Positions 18,186 through 24,503 of a DNA stretch of 33,273 bases are shown here, in pieces (position 1 is the stretch's first letter; each line of letters starts with the position of its first letter). This DNA is from a virus. Location of the stretch: positions 1 through 33,273 of IMG/VR virus record IMGVR_UViG_3300048928_000297. The stretch is one strand, 5' to 3'. The notes below the pieces were generated by a model that did not search any database, was not told the DNA's origin, and saw only the letters and a program-made list of their open reading frames with translations. Both the position numbers and the translations under genes were made by a program.

Positions 18186-18570
18186 GCTCACACCTCGATG
18201 CTGCCGAACTGAAACCGTCGGCGCGTGAGGTGGAGAGGTCACCTTTGACCCCCCCCCCTTCAAAAATCGGTTGCCATAAATTCCCAACTTGGGGCGCGGT
18301 CTCAGGGCCATACCGCCCGACTTTGACCCCCCTACCCCGTCCCCTTTTTGGTCATTTTTTGACCAACCCTCAAAAATGCGCAATTTTTGAGCAAAACAGG
18401 GAAATTCGATTAGTTTTTGACCACTTTTACGGTCAACCCGCGCCGGATCCACCAAGTGACGCGATCCATGTCAGGCCGAAGACCTGTCAAAGCATGCATG
18501 GTCACCACGCCGTACAAATACCAGCGCAACCACCAGCGCCAACGCAGTTGCACCGGCGCCGTCTTAGCCA
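18186..18570. other. Noncoding repeat region before terS (candidate cos site)
   Basis: No convincing gene lies in these 385 bases. The heptamer TTTGACC occurs at 18244, 18322, 18358 and 18416. Perfect inverted repeats are TTGGTCA/TGACCAA (18348-18366, 5-base loop), CTCAAAAAT/ATTTTTGAG (18369-18391, 5-base loop) and TTGACC/GGTCAA (18417-18436). A run of ten C residues is at 18249-18258. The segment is more AT-rich than its surroundings. Position between an HNH gene and terS suits a cos or TerS-binding site; this is inference. Confidence 0.55.
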
Positions 18571-19011
18571 TCACATATCCGCCTTGTGTCGTAGGGGCGT
18601 ATTGCCGAAGCCGCCATCCTCACGCGCCGTTTTCTTGGAGTGGCATCGCTGGCAGAGCCCTTGCCAGTTCCCAGAGTTCCAGAACAGCGACTGCGCCAGC
18701 GCGATGCGTTCGTGATCACCGCAGTCCAGCGCCTCAGACAAACGGTGTGGCACGATGTGGTCAACGTCGCGCGCCACCACCGGCCTCTCATCTGTCGAAC
18801 AAACCGCACACAGCGGGTGGCGCGCAAGGAACGTATCCCGCGCCTTACGCCATCGACCGCCGTACCCACGCTTGGCCGCGCTGCCACGCTGCCTATCCCG
18901 CTCCCGGCCTTGCTCAATCTGGGCGGGGCGATGCGCATCGCAGTAGCCCCCACCGTGGACGAGAGCCGGGCAGCCTGGCTGCAAACAAGGTCGCGGTCTT
19001 GCTTTCGGCAT
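18571..19011 (-). CDS. HNH endonuclease
   Basis: 146 residues. An N-terminal zinc-finger-like part (PCLQPGCPALVHGGGYC, Cys and His ligands) is followed by the HNH core: CAVC, RDVDHIVPH, then NWQGLCQRCHSKKT. This type of HNH protein is encoded next to terminase genes in cos phages, and in HK97-like phages its nicking activity supports packaging. The ATG at 19011 gives the usual MPKARPRPC-type start but has a poor ribosome site. A GTG at 19071 would add 20 residues. The late position upstream of terS supports a packaging role. Confidence 0.88.
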   Translation of the reverse strand: MPKARPRPCLQPGCPALVHGGGYCDAHRPAQIEQGRERDRQRGSAAKRGYGGRWRKARDTFLARHPLCAVCSTDERPVVARDVDHIVPHRLSEALDCGDHERIALAQSLFWNSGNWQGLCQRCHSKKTAREDGGFGNTPLRHKADM

Positions 19012-19266
19012 AAGGGGTGCCCTGTCGGGATTACGGCGCGGGCCACGCCGAGGAGTAGCGGCGATGTCCACGCCGTCCGATCCCGACTACGGATGCCACA
19101 AATGAAAACCCCGGACGGTTGCCCGGCCAGGGTCAATAAAAACGTTTATCTCGAATGCTACATTCGCCGTTACACGCGGGTTAACCGTGTGCACCGTGGC
19201 ATTTGAACAATGACCTGTAACTACACAAGAGGAAAGCCATGCAGGTGACCAGCCCCGATCAACCGT
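19012..19266. other. Intergenic stretch before HNH gene
   Basis: About 255 bases with no convincing minus-strand gene. It could contain the leader of the HNH/packaging operon. A 25-codon plus-strand reading frame with AAGAGG before ATG (19239-19316) starts here but overlaps the membrane protein gene and is not supported further. Confidence 0.4.
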
Positions 19267-19767
19267 TTATCCCTCAACCGCAGCCAGAACGGAAGCAAGC
19301 ACCACCGCGAAAGTGACGCCAATCACAAAAGCCAGAGGACTCGCAACGGCCCAAAGCCGAATTCGATTAAGGCTTTCGGCAGTTGCGTCGTTTCTCTCTG
19401 CTGTTTCGCTGATCCTTGCCTGAATGTTCTTCAGCTCGACTTCTCGCAACACGTTGAGTTCGTATTGCTTTTGATAGAGGTTCATGGGCTCGTTATAGAG
19501 CGCAGGCAAGTATCCCGACCTCAATACTCGAATGACCAGAAGGGCGCCCAACACGTACATATACGCAGAGAAAAGGCCGGCGCCACTGGCCAACCACCAC
19601 TTCTCCGACTCCAACCCCTTCACGACATAGGCCAGGCCGCCAGTCGCTGCAGCGATCAGAATCGTGAAAGTCGCCACTCCTTCCTTGAGAAGATGACCGG
19701 CGTTCTCTCTCCTGCCCTTCAAGTTTTCGATGCCGGCCGTCTCGGCCCAATCCAGCAGATCGCTCAT
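19267..19767 (-). CDS. Membrane protein of unknown function
   Basis: 166 residues with three likely membrane segments: about 32-50 (VATFTILIAAATGGLAYVV), 59-82 (SGAGLFSAYMYVLGALLVIR) and 139-163 (ASPLAFVIGVTFAVVLASVL), separated by a charged, probably coiled-coil stretch at about 100-132. The ATG at 19767 has AAGGAG five bases upstream; an adjacent GTG is too close. It lies between the Q-like gene and the HNH gene, where lambda-like phages often place lysis or accessory genes. I do not recognise a family. A holin or an exclusion factor are both possible. Confidence 0.75.
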   Translation of the reverse strand: MSDLLDWAETAGIENLKGRRENAGHLLKEGVATFTILIAAATGGLAYVVKGLESEKWWLASGAGLFSAYMYVLGALLVIRVLRSGYLPALYNEPMNLYQKQYELNVLREVELKNIQARISETAERNDATAESLNRIRLWAVASPLAFVIGVTFAVVLASVLAAVEG

Positions 19768-19852
19768 CACGACTCCTTAGGTACAGCCCGCCAAATGCCT
19801 AGGCGGTCTCTTAGGTTGCGGGCTCCGCAGGAATGTAGCGGATTATGCCCCC

Positions 19853-20254
19853 TCATGTATAAATCGCGAAAATTCCCCTTTGCTTGATTGCATCAGATCG
19901 GGCTTGCCGCGCCTCCAACCAATCCCGCACCCGCCGATCAGCATTGCACAGGCGATTGTGCAGGGTTGCACGCGTGCAGCCCAACGCGGCGGCGATCTCC
20001 TGCATACCGCCTTCCCATCTGTAGGCAGCCATGACGGTTCGCTTCAGTTCGGCAGGAAGCTGCGCGATCGCGCGGTCAATCTCCAGGGCGCTCGCATCGA
20101 ACGCCGGGTCGGAATTCCGCCACCCAGCGCGCACATCATCGGTTTGGTCGACGCGGTTCGGGTCGTATGCCCTGGGCAGGCCGCCGCCGGTCCCGCTCAT
20201 CGTCCAGACCGCCCAGCCTTCGAGCCGCTTGTGTACCCATTGGATGCGTTCCAT
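19853..20254 (-). CDS. Q-like late regulator (sigma-70 region 4-like HTH)
   Basis: 133 residues. The start MERIQWVHKRLEGWAVW and a C-terminal helix-turn-helix (LPAELKRTVMAAYRWEGGMQ, then EIAAALGCTRATLHNRL, about 67-105) resemble phage Q-type antitermination or late activator proteins. Being the last early gene before the late operon fits late-gene control. Its ATG overlaps the stop of the upstream gene by one base (TGATG). I did not find a clear Q-dependent late promoter just downstream. The identification is by architecture and place. Confidence 0.7.
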   Translation of the reverse strand: MERIQWVHKRLEGWAVWTMSGTGGGLPRAYDPNRVDQTDDVRAGWRNSDPAFDASALEIDRAIAQLPAELKRTVMAAYRWEGGMQEIAAALGCTRATLHNRLCNADRRVRDWLEARQARSDAIKQRGIFAIYT

Positions 20255-20724
20255 CAGCCCACCTTGCGAACGCGGTCGCGATCATCGATCGCCTGCAAAA
20301 TCCGCGCCTTGTAGGCTTGCGGACTCTCGCCCAGGCGGGCGGTGTCGATCTGCAGTTGCCGCGCCATCGCGTCCATGCCGGCCCAGCTCGCCATCCAACC
20401 CGGCGCTGCCGCCTCGCCTTGAGGTGCCCGCGCCTGCTTCGGCTTAGGCAACTCGATCTCATCATCCCACCGCGCGCCGTTGAGCCACGTCGCCGGATGC
20501 GGGATGTATTGCCGATCGGTACCGCAGGCATTCCAGTACTCAACATGCCTCGGCAGCGCCTCGATAGCCGCGGCCTTTTCTTGAGGACGCAGCTTTGCCC
20601 ACGCCTTTTCGGCATCCCGCTTGCCGACCCGTCGCGGCCATGCGGCCCAGAAGTCGGCGAAATCTTGGGCCGGTCGCGGCGATCGCGCGGAATTTTCCGT
20701 AGGGACGAGCTTTAGTACATTCAT
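20254..20724 (-). CDS. Replication organiser-like protein
   Basis: 156 residues. The first 90 residues hold the motif seen in many phage replication proteins: DFADFWAAWPRRVGKRDAEK followed by YIPHPATWLNGARWDDE. In other phages this unit forms the C-terminal part of O-like or replisome-organising proteins, where it may contact the helicase loader. Here it stands alone, without an N-terminal origin-binding HTH. AGAGGTG lies 5-6 bases before the ATG. Position before the Q-like gene matches lambda gene O/P. Confidence 0.7.
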   Translation of the reverse strand: MNVLKLVPTENSARSPRPAQDFADFWAAWPRRVGKRDAEKAWAKLRPQEKAAAIEALPRHVEYWNACGTDRQYIPHPATWLNGARWDDEIELPKPKQARAPQGEAAAPGWMASWAGMDAMARQLQIDTARLGESPQAYKARILQAIDDRDRVRKVG

Positions 20725-21034
20725 GTGGCACCTCTACCTATTACACCTGCTGGCTGTTGAAGGACATTGCTGAATAGGTGGGATCGGTGCGATGGGCAGA
20801 GCTCCCCCTACCCAATCGCGCTCAAACCTCTGCATTGCCGAACCGGAGCCGACCGTATGCATCAGGGCCCACAGGCGGATGTACGCCCCTGTGGTCGGCC
20901 AGACTGTTGGCGTCCGTACAGACACCCCTTCCGCGCTCTAGCCTTTCGCACCCACGCTGCTCCCTGGAATCGGTTTGGAGCCATGTCGGAGGGGTAACCG
21001 CGTATTCAGCCTCTTCCCCCCTCCCCTTGATGTC
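20725..21034. other. Intergenic stretch without clear gene
   Basis: About 310 GC-rich bases between the replication gene and the unknown protein gene on the minus strand. Only short frames (up to 63 codons, GTG start) without suitable ribosome sites are present. A G-rich purine stretch lies at about 21012-21033 (minus strand AAGGGGAGGGGGGAAGAGG). A replication origin could be here, but I see no iterons. Confidence 0.4.
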
Positions 21035-21424
21035 TCAGGGCGGCGCTCTGCCTCCCTGGACATGAATGATTTCGCCGTGCCGCCAGAACGGCTGACGGTC
21101 AGGATCGGGGAGCCCACGGACATCCAGCCGGGCGGGATGGTTGCGCGGCAGCTGGATCAAATAGGTGTATGGCCTGGGGCTGGAGGTATCGAACACCACC
21201 AGAATTTCGTAGCCGGGATGGGCCTTGGCCGCCTCGTAGAAGCCACTGGAACGCAGCAGGTCGGCTCGCGTGAAGCTGCGCCCCTGCCCGAAAAGAAAGA
21301 CCTCGGCGCGTGGCGTTCGTTGCCACGCGTCAGGCGCGGCAATGTGTGCTTCAGGCGCATCACTAGCCCGCGGGCGACGATAGGTCGCTTGGACTGGCGC
21401 ATGACCGAACAGATCTCGCGTCAT
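21035..21424 (-). CDS. Early protein of unknown function
   Basis: 129 residues. The ATG at 21424 overlaps the upstream stop as ATGA, which decides the start; a longer frame to 21664 is shadow of the HTH gene. The central part (SFTRADLLRSSGFYEAAKAH then YEILVVFDTSSPRPYTYLIQ) looks like a small alpha/beta domain. I do not recognise a family. Coupling to two regulators suggests an early regulatory or replication-linked role. Confidence 0.65.
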   Translation of the reverse strand: MTRDLFGHAPVQATYRRPRASDAPEAHIAAPDAWQRTPRAEVFLFGQGRSFTRADLLRSSGFYEAAKAHPGYEILVVFDTSSPRPYTYLIQLPRNHPARLDVRGLPDPDRQPFWRHGEIIHVQGGRAPP

Positions 21425-21729
21425 GTTGGCGTGACGCCATGGAACGGAAAACAGCCAGGCATCCCAGCGATGCCTTCGACCTGCCGCGCGACGGAGTACA
21501 CATGGACAGGACGATGCGCGCCGGCCACCCGAATCCTGCCCACAACTTCCAGGGCGCCTGACGCATTGAGTCGACTGCAAATGTGGCGCGCCGACACGAT
21601 AGAGAGCTTCAGTTCCTGCGCGATTTGCGCAGCCGTCATAGAGCGATCGGAAAGGAGTTCGCAAACACGCTGGGCCGAAGGCCCGAGCGCGCCTACAGGG
21701 CGCCCTCGCCGGCTACGACCGGGCGTCAT
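21421..21729 (-). CDS. Winged-HTH DNA-binding protein
   Basis: 102 residues. A helix-turn-helix at about 28-62 (SDRSMTAAQIAQELKLSIVS followed by ARHICSRLNASGALEVV) and a short wing look like a MarR- or Rrf-type small regulator. It overlaps the CII-like gene (ATGA at 21726-21729) and the next gene (ATGA at 21421-21424), so the three genes are one coupled unit. Target unknown. Confidence 0.75.
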   Translation of the reverse strand: MTPGRSRRGRPVGALGPSAQRVCELLSDRSMTAAQIAQELKLSIVSARHICSRLNASGALEVVGRIRVAGAHRPVHVYSVARQVEGIAGMPGCFPFHGVTPT

Positions 21730-22280
21730 TCGTCCGCCCCTAGGGTTCCAAGGGTCACCCCCTCGGCCGCCACGCGCTGCACATTCCGAATCAAGCGCAA
21801 CAGCATGCGGATTTCGTCATAGGCCTGAGCCTCGATCGCATCCGCCTCTCGGTCGGTAATGCGGCGGTCACGCAAAGCGCCGGCCAGCAACCCGGACAAG
21901 ATCCCGCCCTGCTCTTGCAGCGTGAATCCTTTCTCGACAATCGCGGCGATCTCGCACGGCCAGCGACCGCCTGGCGGTGGCGCATCAAGCTCGATGGCGG
22001 CAAGGTCGAATCGGGCGGCAAGAGCCATGATCCAGCTGCGCGCGCCGCCTTGACACGGCGACATGCGCAGCAGGTATTCGGTTATCAATTCGGCGTCATC
22101 CACCGACAAGCGTTCGCCGGGATCAGATCCGTCGAGCTTCTTGTACAGAGTCTTCGGTGCGATGCGCCGGTCGCGGAATTCAGCCGCCCAGGCACAGAAA
22201 CCCGCGACGCCGTCCGGCGACTGGCGCAAAGCGGTATAGATCGCCCCGCGCCAATGGGTCTCGGAATAGTGCTTGGTCAT
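21726..22280 (-). CDS. CII(CP76)-like regulatory protein
   Basis: 184 residues. The N-terminal third (SETHWRGAIYTALRQSPDGV, then RRIAPKTLYKKLDGSDPGER and LSVDDAELITEYLLR) resembles the phage CII regulators of the CP76 type, which help establish lysogeny. The C-terminal part has long helices (READAIEAQAYDEIRMLLRL) and may oligomerise. The ATG at 22280 has GGGTGG upstream; a GTG at 22298 has none. It lies downstream of cro in the P_R transcript, as cII does in lambda. Activated promoters are not identified. Confidence 0.65.
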   Translation of the reverse strand: MTKHYSETHWRGAIYTALRQSPDGVAGFCAWAAEFRDRRIAPKTLYKKLDGSDPGERLSVDDAELITEYLLRMSPCQGGARSWIMALAARFDLAAIELDAPPPGGRWPCEIAAIVEKGFTLQEQGGILSGLLAGALRDRRITDREADAIEAQAYDEIRMLLRLIRNVQRVAAEGVTLGTLGADE

Positions 22281-22301
22281 ACCGCCACCCGAGGACACAA
22301 C

Positions 22302-22329
22302 TTGGCGCCCCGCTCCTGCGGGCTATGCT
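22302..22329 (+). promoter_or_regulatory. Candidate promoter for plus-strand membrane gene
   Basis: TTGGCG (22302-22307), a 16-base spacer and TATGCT (22324-22329) lie 41 bases before the ATG at 22371. This would serve an isolated plus-strand gene embedded in the minus-strand early operon. Confidence 0.4.
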
Positions 22330-22370
22330 TTCGGCTCTCACACACGAAACCCGTACGGGAGGAGCAAGGC

Positions 22371-22706
22371 ATGGACTGGAAATTCTTTCTCGGGCTGATA
22401 ATCCCGGCCATCGGCGCAGCGTTCGTCTGGCTGACCAAGATTGCCCGCGAAGACCCGCCCCTGTACCGCGAGATCGACAATGTATTGTCCAGGTGGATAC
22501 CTGGAGCACTCTTCGGCGTTGTGATCCTGATGATCTTCTCAATGGTCACGTGGGACGATGGCCGCGGGGATGTTGGGTTCATCGGCGGGATCCTGATACT
22601 TGGGCTGATTCAGCTGCACAGCGCATTCCCGTTCTTTCGCCGCGTAGCCGCGCTTCCTCGGCCACATCGCGAAACAACATCACAAGAAAGAAGCACCACA
22701 GGATGA
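22371..22706 (+). CDS. Small membrane protein, antisense to early operon
   Basis: 111 residues with three likely membrane segments: about 4-21 (KFFLGLIIPAIGAAFVWLT), 42-59 (WIPGALFGVVILMIFSMV) and 67-85 (VGFIGGILILGLIQLHSAF). A strong ribosome site GGAGGAG lies 6 bases before the ATG at 22371. It faces the minus-strand early operon and its last 128 bases overlap another gene convergently. A lysogen-expressed accessory gene is likely. No family recognised. Confidence 0.7.
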   Translation: MDWKFFLGLIIPAIGAAFVWLTKIAREDPPLYREIDNVLSRWIPGALFGVVILMIFSMVTWDDGRGDVGFIGGILILGLIQLHSAFPFFRRVAALPRPHRETTSQERSTTG

Positions 22707-22863
22707 AGGCCAGGTGCCTATAGCGCACGCTGCCCCACGATGCGGCCTCTCCGCGCCTGACCTTCGCTCGATAAAACTCAGCCCGAGCCGACCAGTCGAC
22801 ACTCAAGGGCTTGGAGGTCCGACGACGGCCATGCCACGTCTTGGGGTTCCACCAGCGGCTCAT
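22579..22863 (-). CDS. Small protein with one membrane segment, unknown
   Basis: 94 residues; basic N-terminal part (MSRWWNPKTWHGRRRTSKPL) and a hydrophobic stretch at about 50-64 (HLAFILWCFFLVMLF). GGGAGA lies 5 bases before the ATG at 22863, a good ribosome site. The 3' end overlaps the plus-strand membrane gene by 128 bases on the other strand. Within this overlap both frames cannot be freely evolving, so one of the two ends may be annotated too long. Function unknown. Confidence 0.6.
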   Translation of the reverse strand: MSRWWNPKTWHGRRRTSKPLSVDWSARAEFYRAKVRRGEAASWGSVRYRHLAFILWCFFLVMLFRDVAEEARLRGERTGMRCAAESAQVSGSRR

Positions 22864-22955
22864 ACAGTTCTCCCGAAAATGGCGCGCGATTCTCGTAGAT
22901 GCATGCGCGCGTGGCGCATACGATGCGTGCTAGTCCTACCCGGAGACGCAGCACG

Positions 22956-23132
22956 ATGAGCAACCACCTGACCGAAACCGAGCAGCTTCTGATCAATGCG
23001 CAGGAAATCGCCGCACGCCGGTTCACCAGCCCGAGCGAACGGGCAGTGATGGACATCTTTGATGAGCTGCGGGCTGAAAGAGACCGAACCGCCTGGGCAA
23101 CGGAGGGCTGCGAAGGGGCCACGGTTCATTGA
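22956..23132 (+). CDS. Small protein antisense to the P_R transcript, unknown
   Basis: 58 residues (begins MSNHLTETEQLLINAQEIAA), charged and helical, with GGAG 10 bases before the ATG. It lies on the plus strand in the gap between the Cro-like gene and the next minus-strand gene. The composition looks like a real soluble protein, not shadow sequence. Upstream (22912-22924) is an inverted repeat CGCAT-acg-ATGCG that could be an operator. Confidence 0.5.
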   Translation: MSNHLTETEQLLINAQEIAARRFTSPSERAVMDIFDELRAERDRTAWATEGCEGATVH

Positions 23133-23142
23133 GTGGGATGTC

Positions 23143-23373
23143 TCAAGCATGGACAGCACTCTCCGGACCTGGGTTCTCTGCCTCATCTCGGGATGCGAAG
23201 TAGTTATGCAAGCTCTGAACTGTCTGGATCCGCGGGTCTTTAACCTCGCCATATCGCAGTTTTCGCAGCGTGCTTTCCGGCACGCCTGACCTGCGCGATA
23301 CCTCGCCCAGGTCGGAATGCCGCACTTCGCGCAAGCGCGCCAACACCGGAGAAAGAAAGTCGGTCTTTTGCAT
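23143..23373 (-). CDS. Cro-like HTH repressor
   Basis: 76 residues. A helix-turn-helix at about 18-42 (HSDLGEVSRRSGVPESTLRK) and the divergent placement to the CI-like gene across three operators make it the Cro-like lytic repressor. The start is not certain: the ATG at 23373 lies about 8 bases from the predicted -10 box of P_R and would be on a leaderless message; an ATG at 23382 lies inside the -10 box and is unlikely. Confidence 0.75.
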   Translation of the reverse strand: MQKTDFLSPVLARLREVRHSDLGEVSRRSGVPESTLRKLRYGEVKDPRIQTVQSLHNYFASRDEAENPGPESAVHA

Positions 23374-23380
23374 AGGCCGC

Positions 23381-23409
23381 ATTCTCAACCCATTTATGGG
23401 TTGCGTCAA
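23381..23409 (-). promoter_or_regulatory. P_R promoter (leftward, for cro and late functions)
   Basis: On the minus strand TTGACG (23409-23404), exactly 17 bases, then GAGAAT (23386-23381). The spacer is occupied by the perfect operator at 23386-23403, the same layout as P_L. Predicted transcription start near 23373-23375, next to the ATG of the Cro-like gene. Confidence 0.65.
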
Positions 23410-23455
23410 CCCACACTTGGGTAGCGAATCCCGGCATATTCCCAAAGATGGGTAA
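23386..23455. promoter_or_regulatory. O_R-like operator cluster (three sites)
   Basis: Three 18-bp sites built on CCC-N6-GGG with flanking CAA/TTG: 23386-23403 (perfect palindrome CAACCCAT-TT-ATGGGTTG), 23407-23424 (CAACCCACACTTGGGTAG) and 23438-23455 (ATTCCCAAAGATGGGTAA). Centre-to-centre distances are 21 and 31 bp, so all sites face almost the same side of the helix. They lie between the divergent Cro-like and CI-like genes. Confidence 0.88.
23435..23447 (+). promoter_or_regulatory. Candidate P_RM -10 box for the CI-like gene
   Basis: CATATT (23435-23440) could be the -10 box of a maintenance promoter. The -35 region (about 23412-23417) is poor and covered by the middle operator, as expected for a promoter that needs repressor-mediated activation. 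The start would be near 23447-23448, right at the first possible ATG. Confidence 0.35.
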
Positions 23456-23855
23456 GAACGCTATGAAAATCCTCGCCGACAACTTGAACAGGCTGATCGG
23501 GCCAGGCAAGAAATTCGCATCGAATGAAGCGGCCGCAGCTGCTTCCGGAGTGGGCCGCTCCACTATTGACCGCGCTCGCCGCGCCGAAGTCAGCCTGAAG
23601 ATTGATAACGTGGCCGAACTCGCCAGAGCATTTGGCGTCGAGCCATGGGAGCTTCTTTACCCCAATCTCAACGCTGAGCACCGACCGTCCGTGGGTGCCA
23701 AGCCGCAAGAATGGCCGCTACCCGGGGTGTCGCCCGACGATTTCCGACTCATTCCGCAAGATGAGAGGGAGGAGGTCGTTGCCCTGGTAAAGTCAAAAGT
23801 CACTCGACATCGCTCTAACCATGAGAAAAGCCCGAGCCCGAAGCGCGCCGCATAA
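23448..23855 (+). CDS. CI-like repressor without peptidase domain
   Basis: 135 residues from the ATG at 23448, or 130 from the ATG at 23463. A helix-turn-helix occupies about residues 25-47 (FASNEAAAAASGVGRSTIDR), followed by DNVAELARAFGVEPWELL, a typical XRE-type layout. The rest is short, charged and without a LexA/S24 peptidase (no Ser-Lys catalytic pair or Ala-Gly cleavage site). The first ATG lies inside the third operator and may be used on a leaderless message; no good ribosome site precedes either ATG. It is the likely immunity repressor. Confidence 0.75.
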   Translation: MGKNAMKILADNLNRLIGPGKKFASNEAAAAASGVGRSTIDRARRAEVSLKIDNVAELARAFGVEPWELLYPNLNAEHRPSVGAKPQEWPLPGVSPDDFRLIPQDEREEVVALVKSKVTRHRSNHEKSPSPKRAA

Positions 23856-23914
23856 ATCCGGGCAGTTGTCGCTTGTGTGGTCGTGCGGAAGGCTATTAGA
23901 GGACGCGTAAACGA

Positions 23915-24346
23915 ATGACAAAGTACCTGCTCGTCGCCTTACTAGCTGTAGGCTTGGTGGGCTGTGCCACGAAGAACTATGGGCGGCAAGGCCAACTTTC
24001 CGACTATGAAAAACAGACAATGTCCTGCTCGGACATTGACCTGGAAGAAGCAAAAGTCGGGGGATGGATGGCCACCATCAATCAGGAAAGTGGATTCGAT
24101 GGGCGCGATGCCCTCGCAGTTATGGGCGACTTCGGTATCGGGAACTCAATGGAAAAGCGCGCAGCATTGAAGTCGGCGAACGCGCGCCTTTGCCAGCTGC
24201 AGACCCTTGCCGTATCCAAACAATGTAGACCCGAGCCTCCCGTCGAAGCCGTCGCGCCGCCCAAACCGGTGCATTCTCAGACGGATCCGCAGTCAATGCG
24301 ATTGACTGGAATCAATGAGCCGAAGAATCCCTGCCTAAAGATGTGA
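23915..24346 (+). CDS. Lipoprotein in rex position (lysogeny-linked)
   Basis: 143 residues with a lipoprotein signal: hydrophobic core residues 4-15 and lipobox LVGC with Cys17 as lipidated residue. The next residues (ATK) lack the inner-membrane Asp signal, so outer-membrane location is expected. The mature part has two further Cys residues in the core and a Pro-rich tail (PEPPVEAVAPPKPV). It lies between the CI-like gene and the O_L cluster, the place of lambda rex genes, so it is probably made in the lysogen. Exclusion or host-modifying roles are inferred. Confidence 0.75.
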   Translation: MTKYLLVALLAVGLVGCATKNYGRQGQLSDYEKQTMSCSDIDLEEAKVGGWMATINQESGFDGRDALAVMGDFGIGNSMEKRAALKSANARLCQLQTLAVSKQCRPEPPVEAVAPPKPVHSQTDPQSMRLTGINEPKNPCLKM

Positions 24347-24432
24347 ACGCGCATCGGTAGGCAGATTTCGTACGAACTTCGCCCCAGACACGCCTGGAAC
24401 CCAGCGCCACTTTCAAAACAGCACCCACAAAA

Positions 24433-24503
24433 CAACCCATAAACGGGTTGTAAAAACCCATCAATGGGTTTAATATCGCCCCTGACAACCCATTTATGGG
24501 TTT
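24433..24503. promoter_or_regulatory. O_L-like operator cluster (three sites)
   Basis: Three 18-bp sites of the same consensus as O_R: 24433-24450 (CAACCCATAAACGGGTTG), 24454-24471 (AAACCCATCAATGGGTTT) and 24486-24503 (CAACCCATTTATGGGTTT). Centre distances are 21 and 32 bp, the same pattern as O_R. The two clusters are about 1.05 kb apart and could be joined by a repressor loop. Confidence 0.88.
24448..24476 (+). promoter_or_regulatory. P_L promoter (rightward early operon)
   Basis: TTGTAA (24448-24453), 17-base spacer, TAATAT (24471-24476): close to the sigma-70 consensus. The middle operator fills the spacer exactly, so repressor binding would block RNA polymerase. Transcription should start near 24483 and run through the operon up to the integrase. 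Confidence 0.8.

Noticed and set aside
19239-19316. 25-codon plus-strand frame with a good AAGAGG site
   Set aside because: Very short, Gln/Pro-rich, and overlaps the end of the membrane protein gene on the other strand; no other support.
20734-20925. 63-codon minus-strand frame in the gap before the replication gene
   Set aside because: Starts with GTG without a properly spaced ribosome site, and the sequence resembles no protein type; left unannotated, although a short gene cannot be excluded.
20975-21859. Plus-strand open frame of 294 codons
   Set aside because: Overlaps three coupled minus-strand genes; Arg/Pro/Ser-rich shadow composition.
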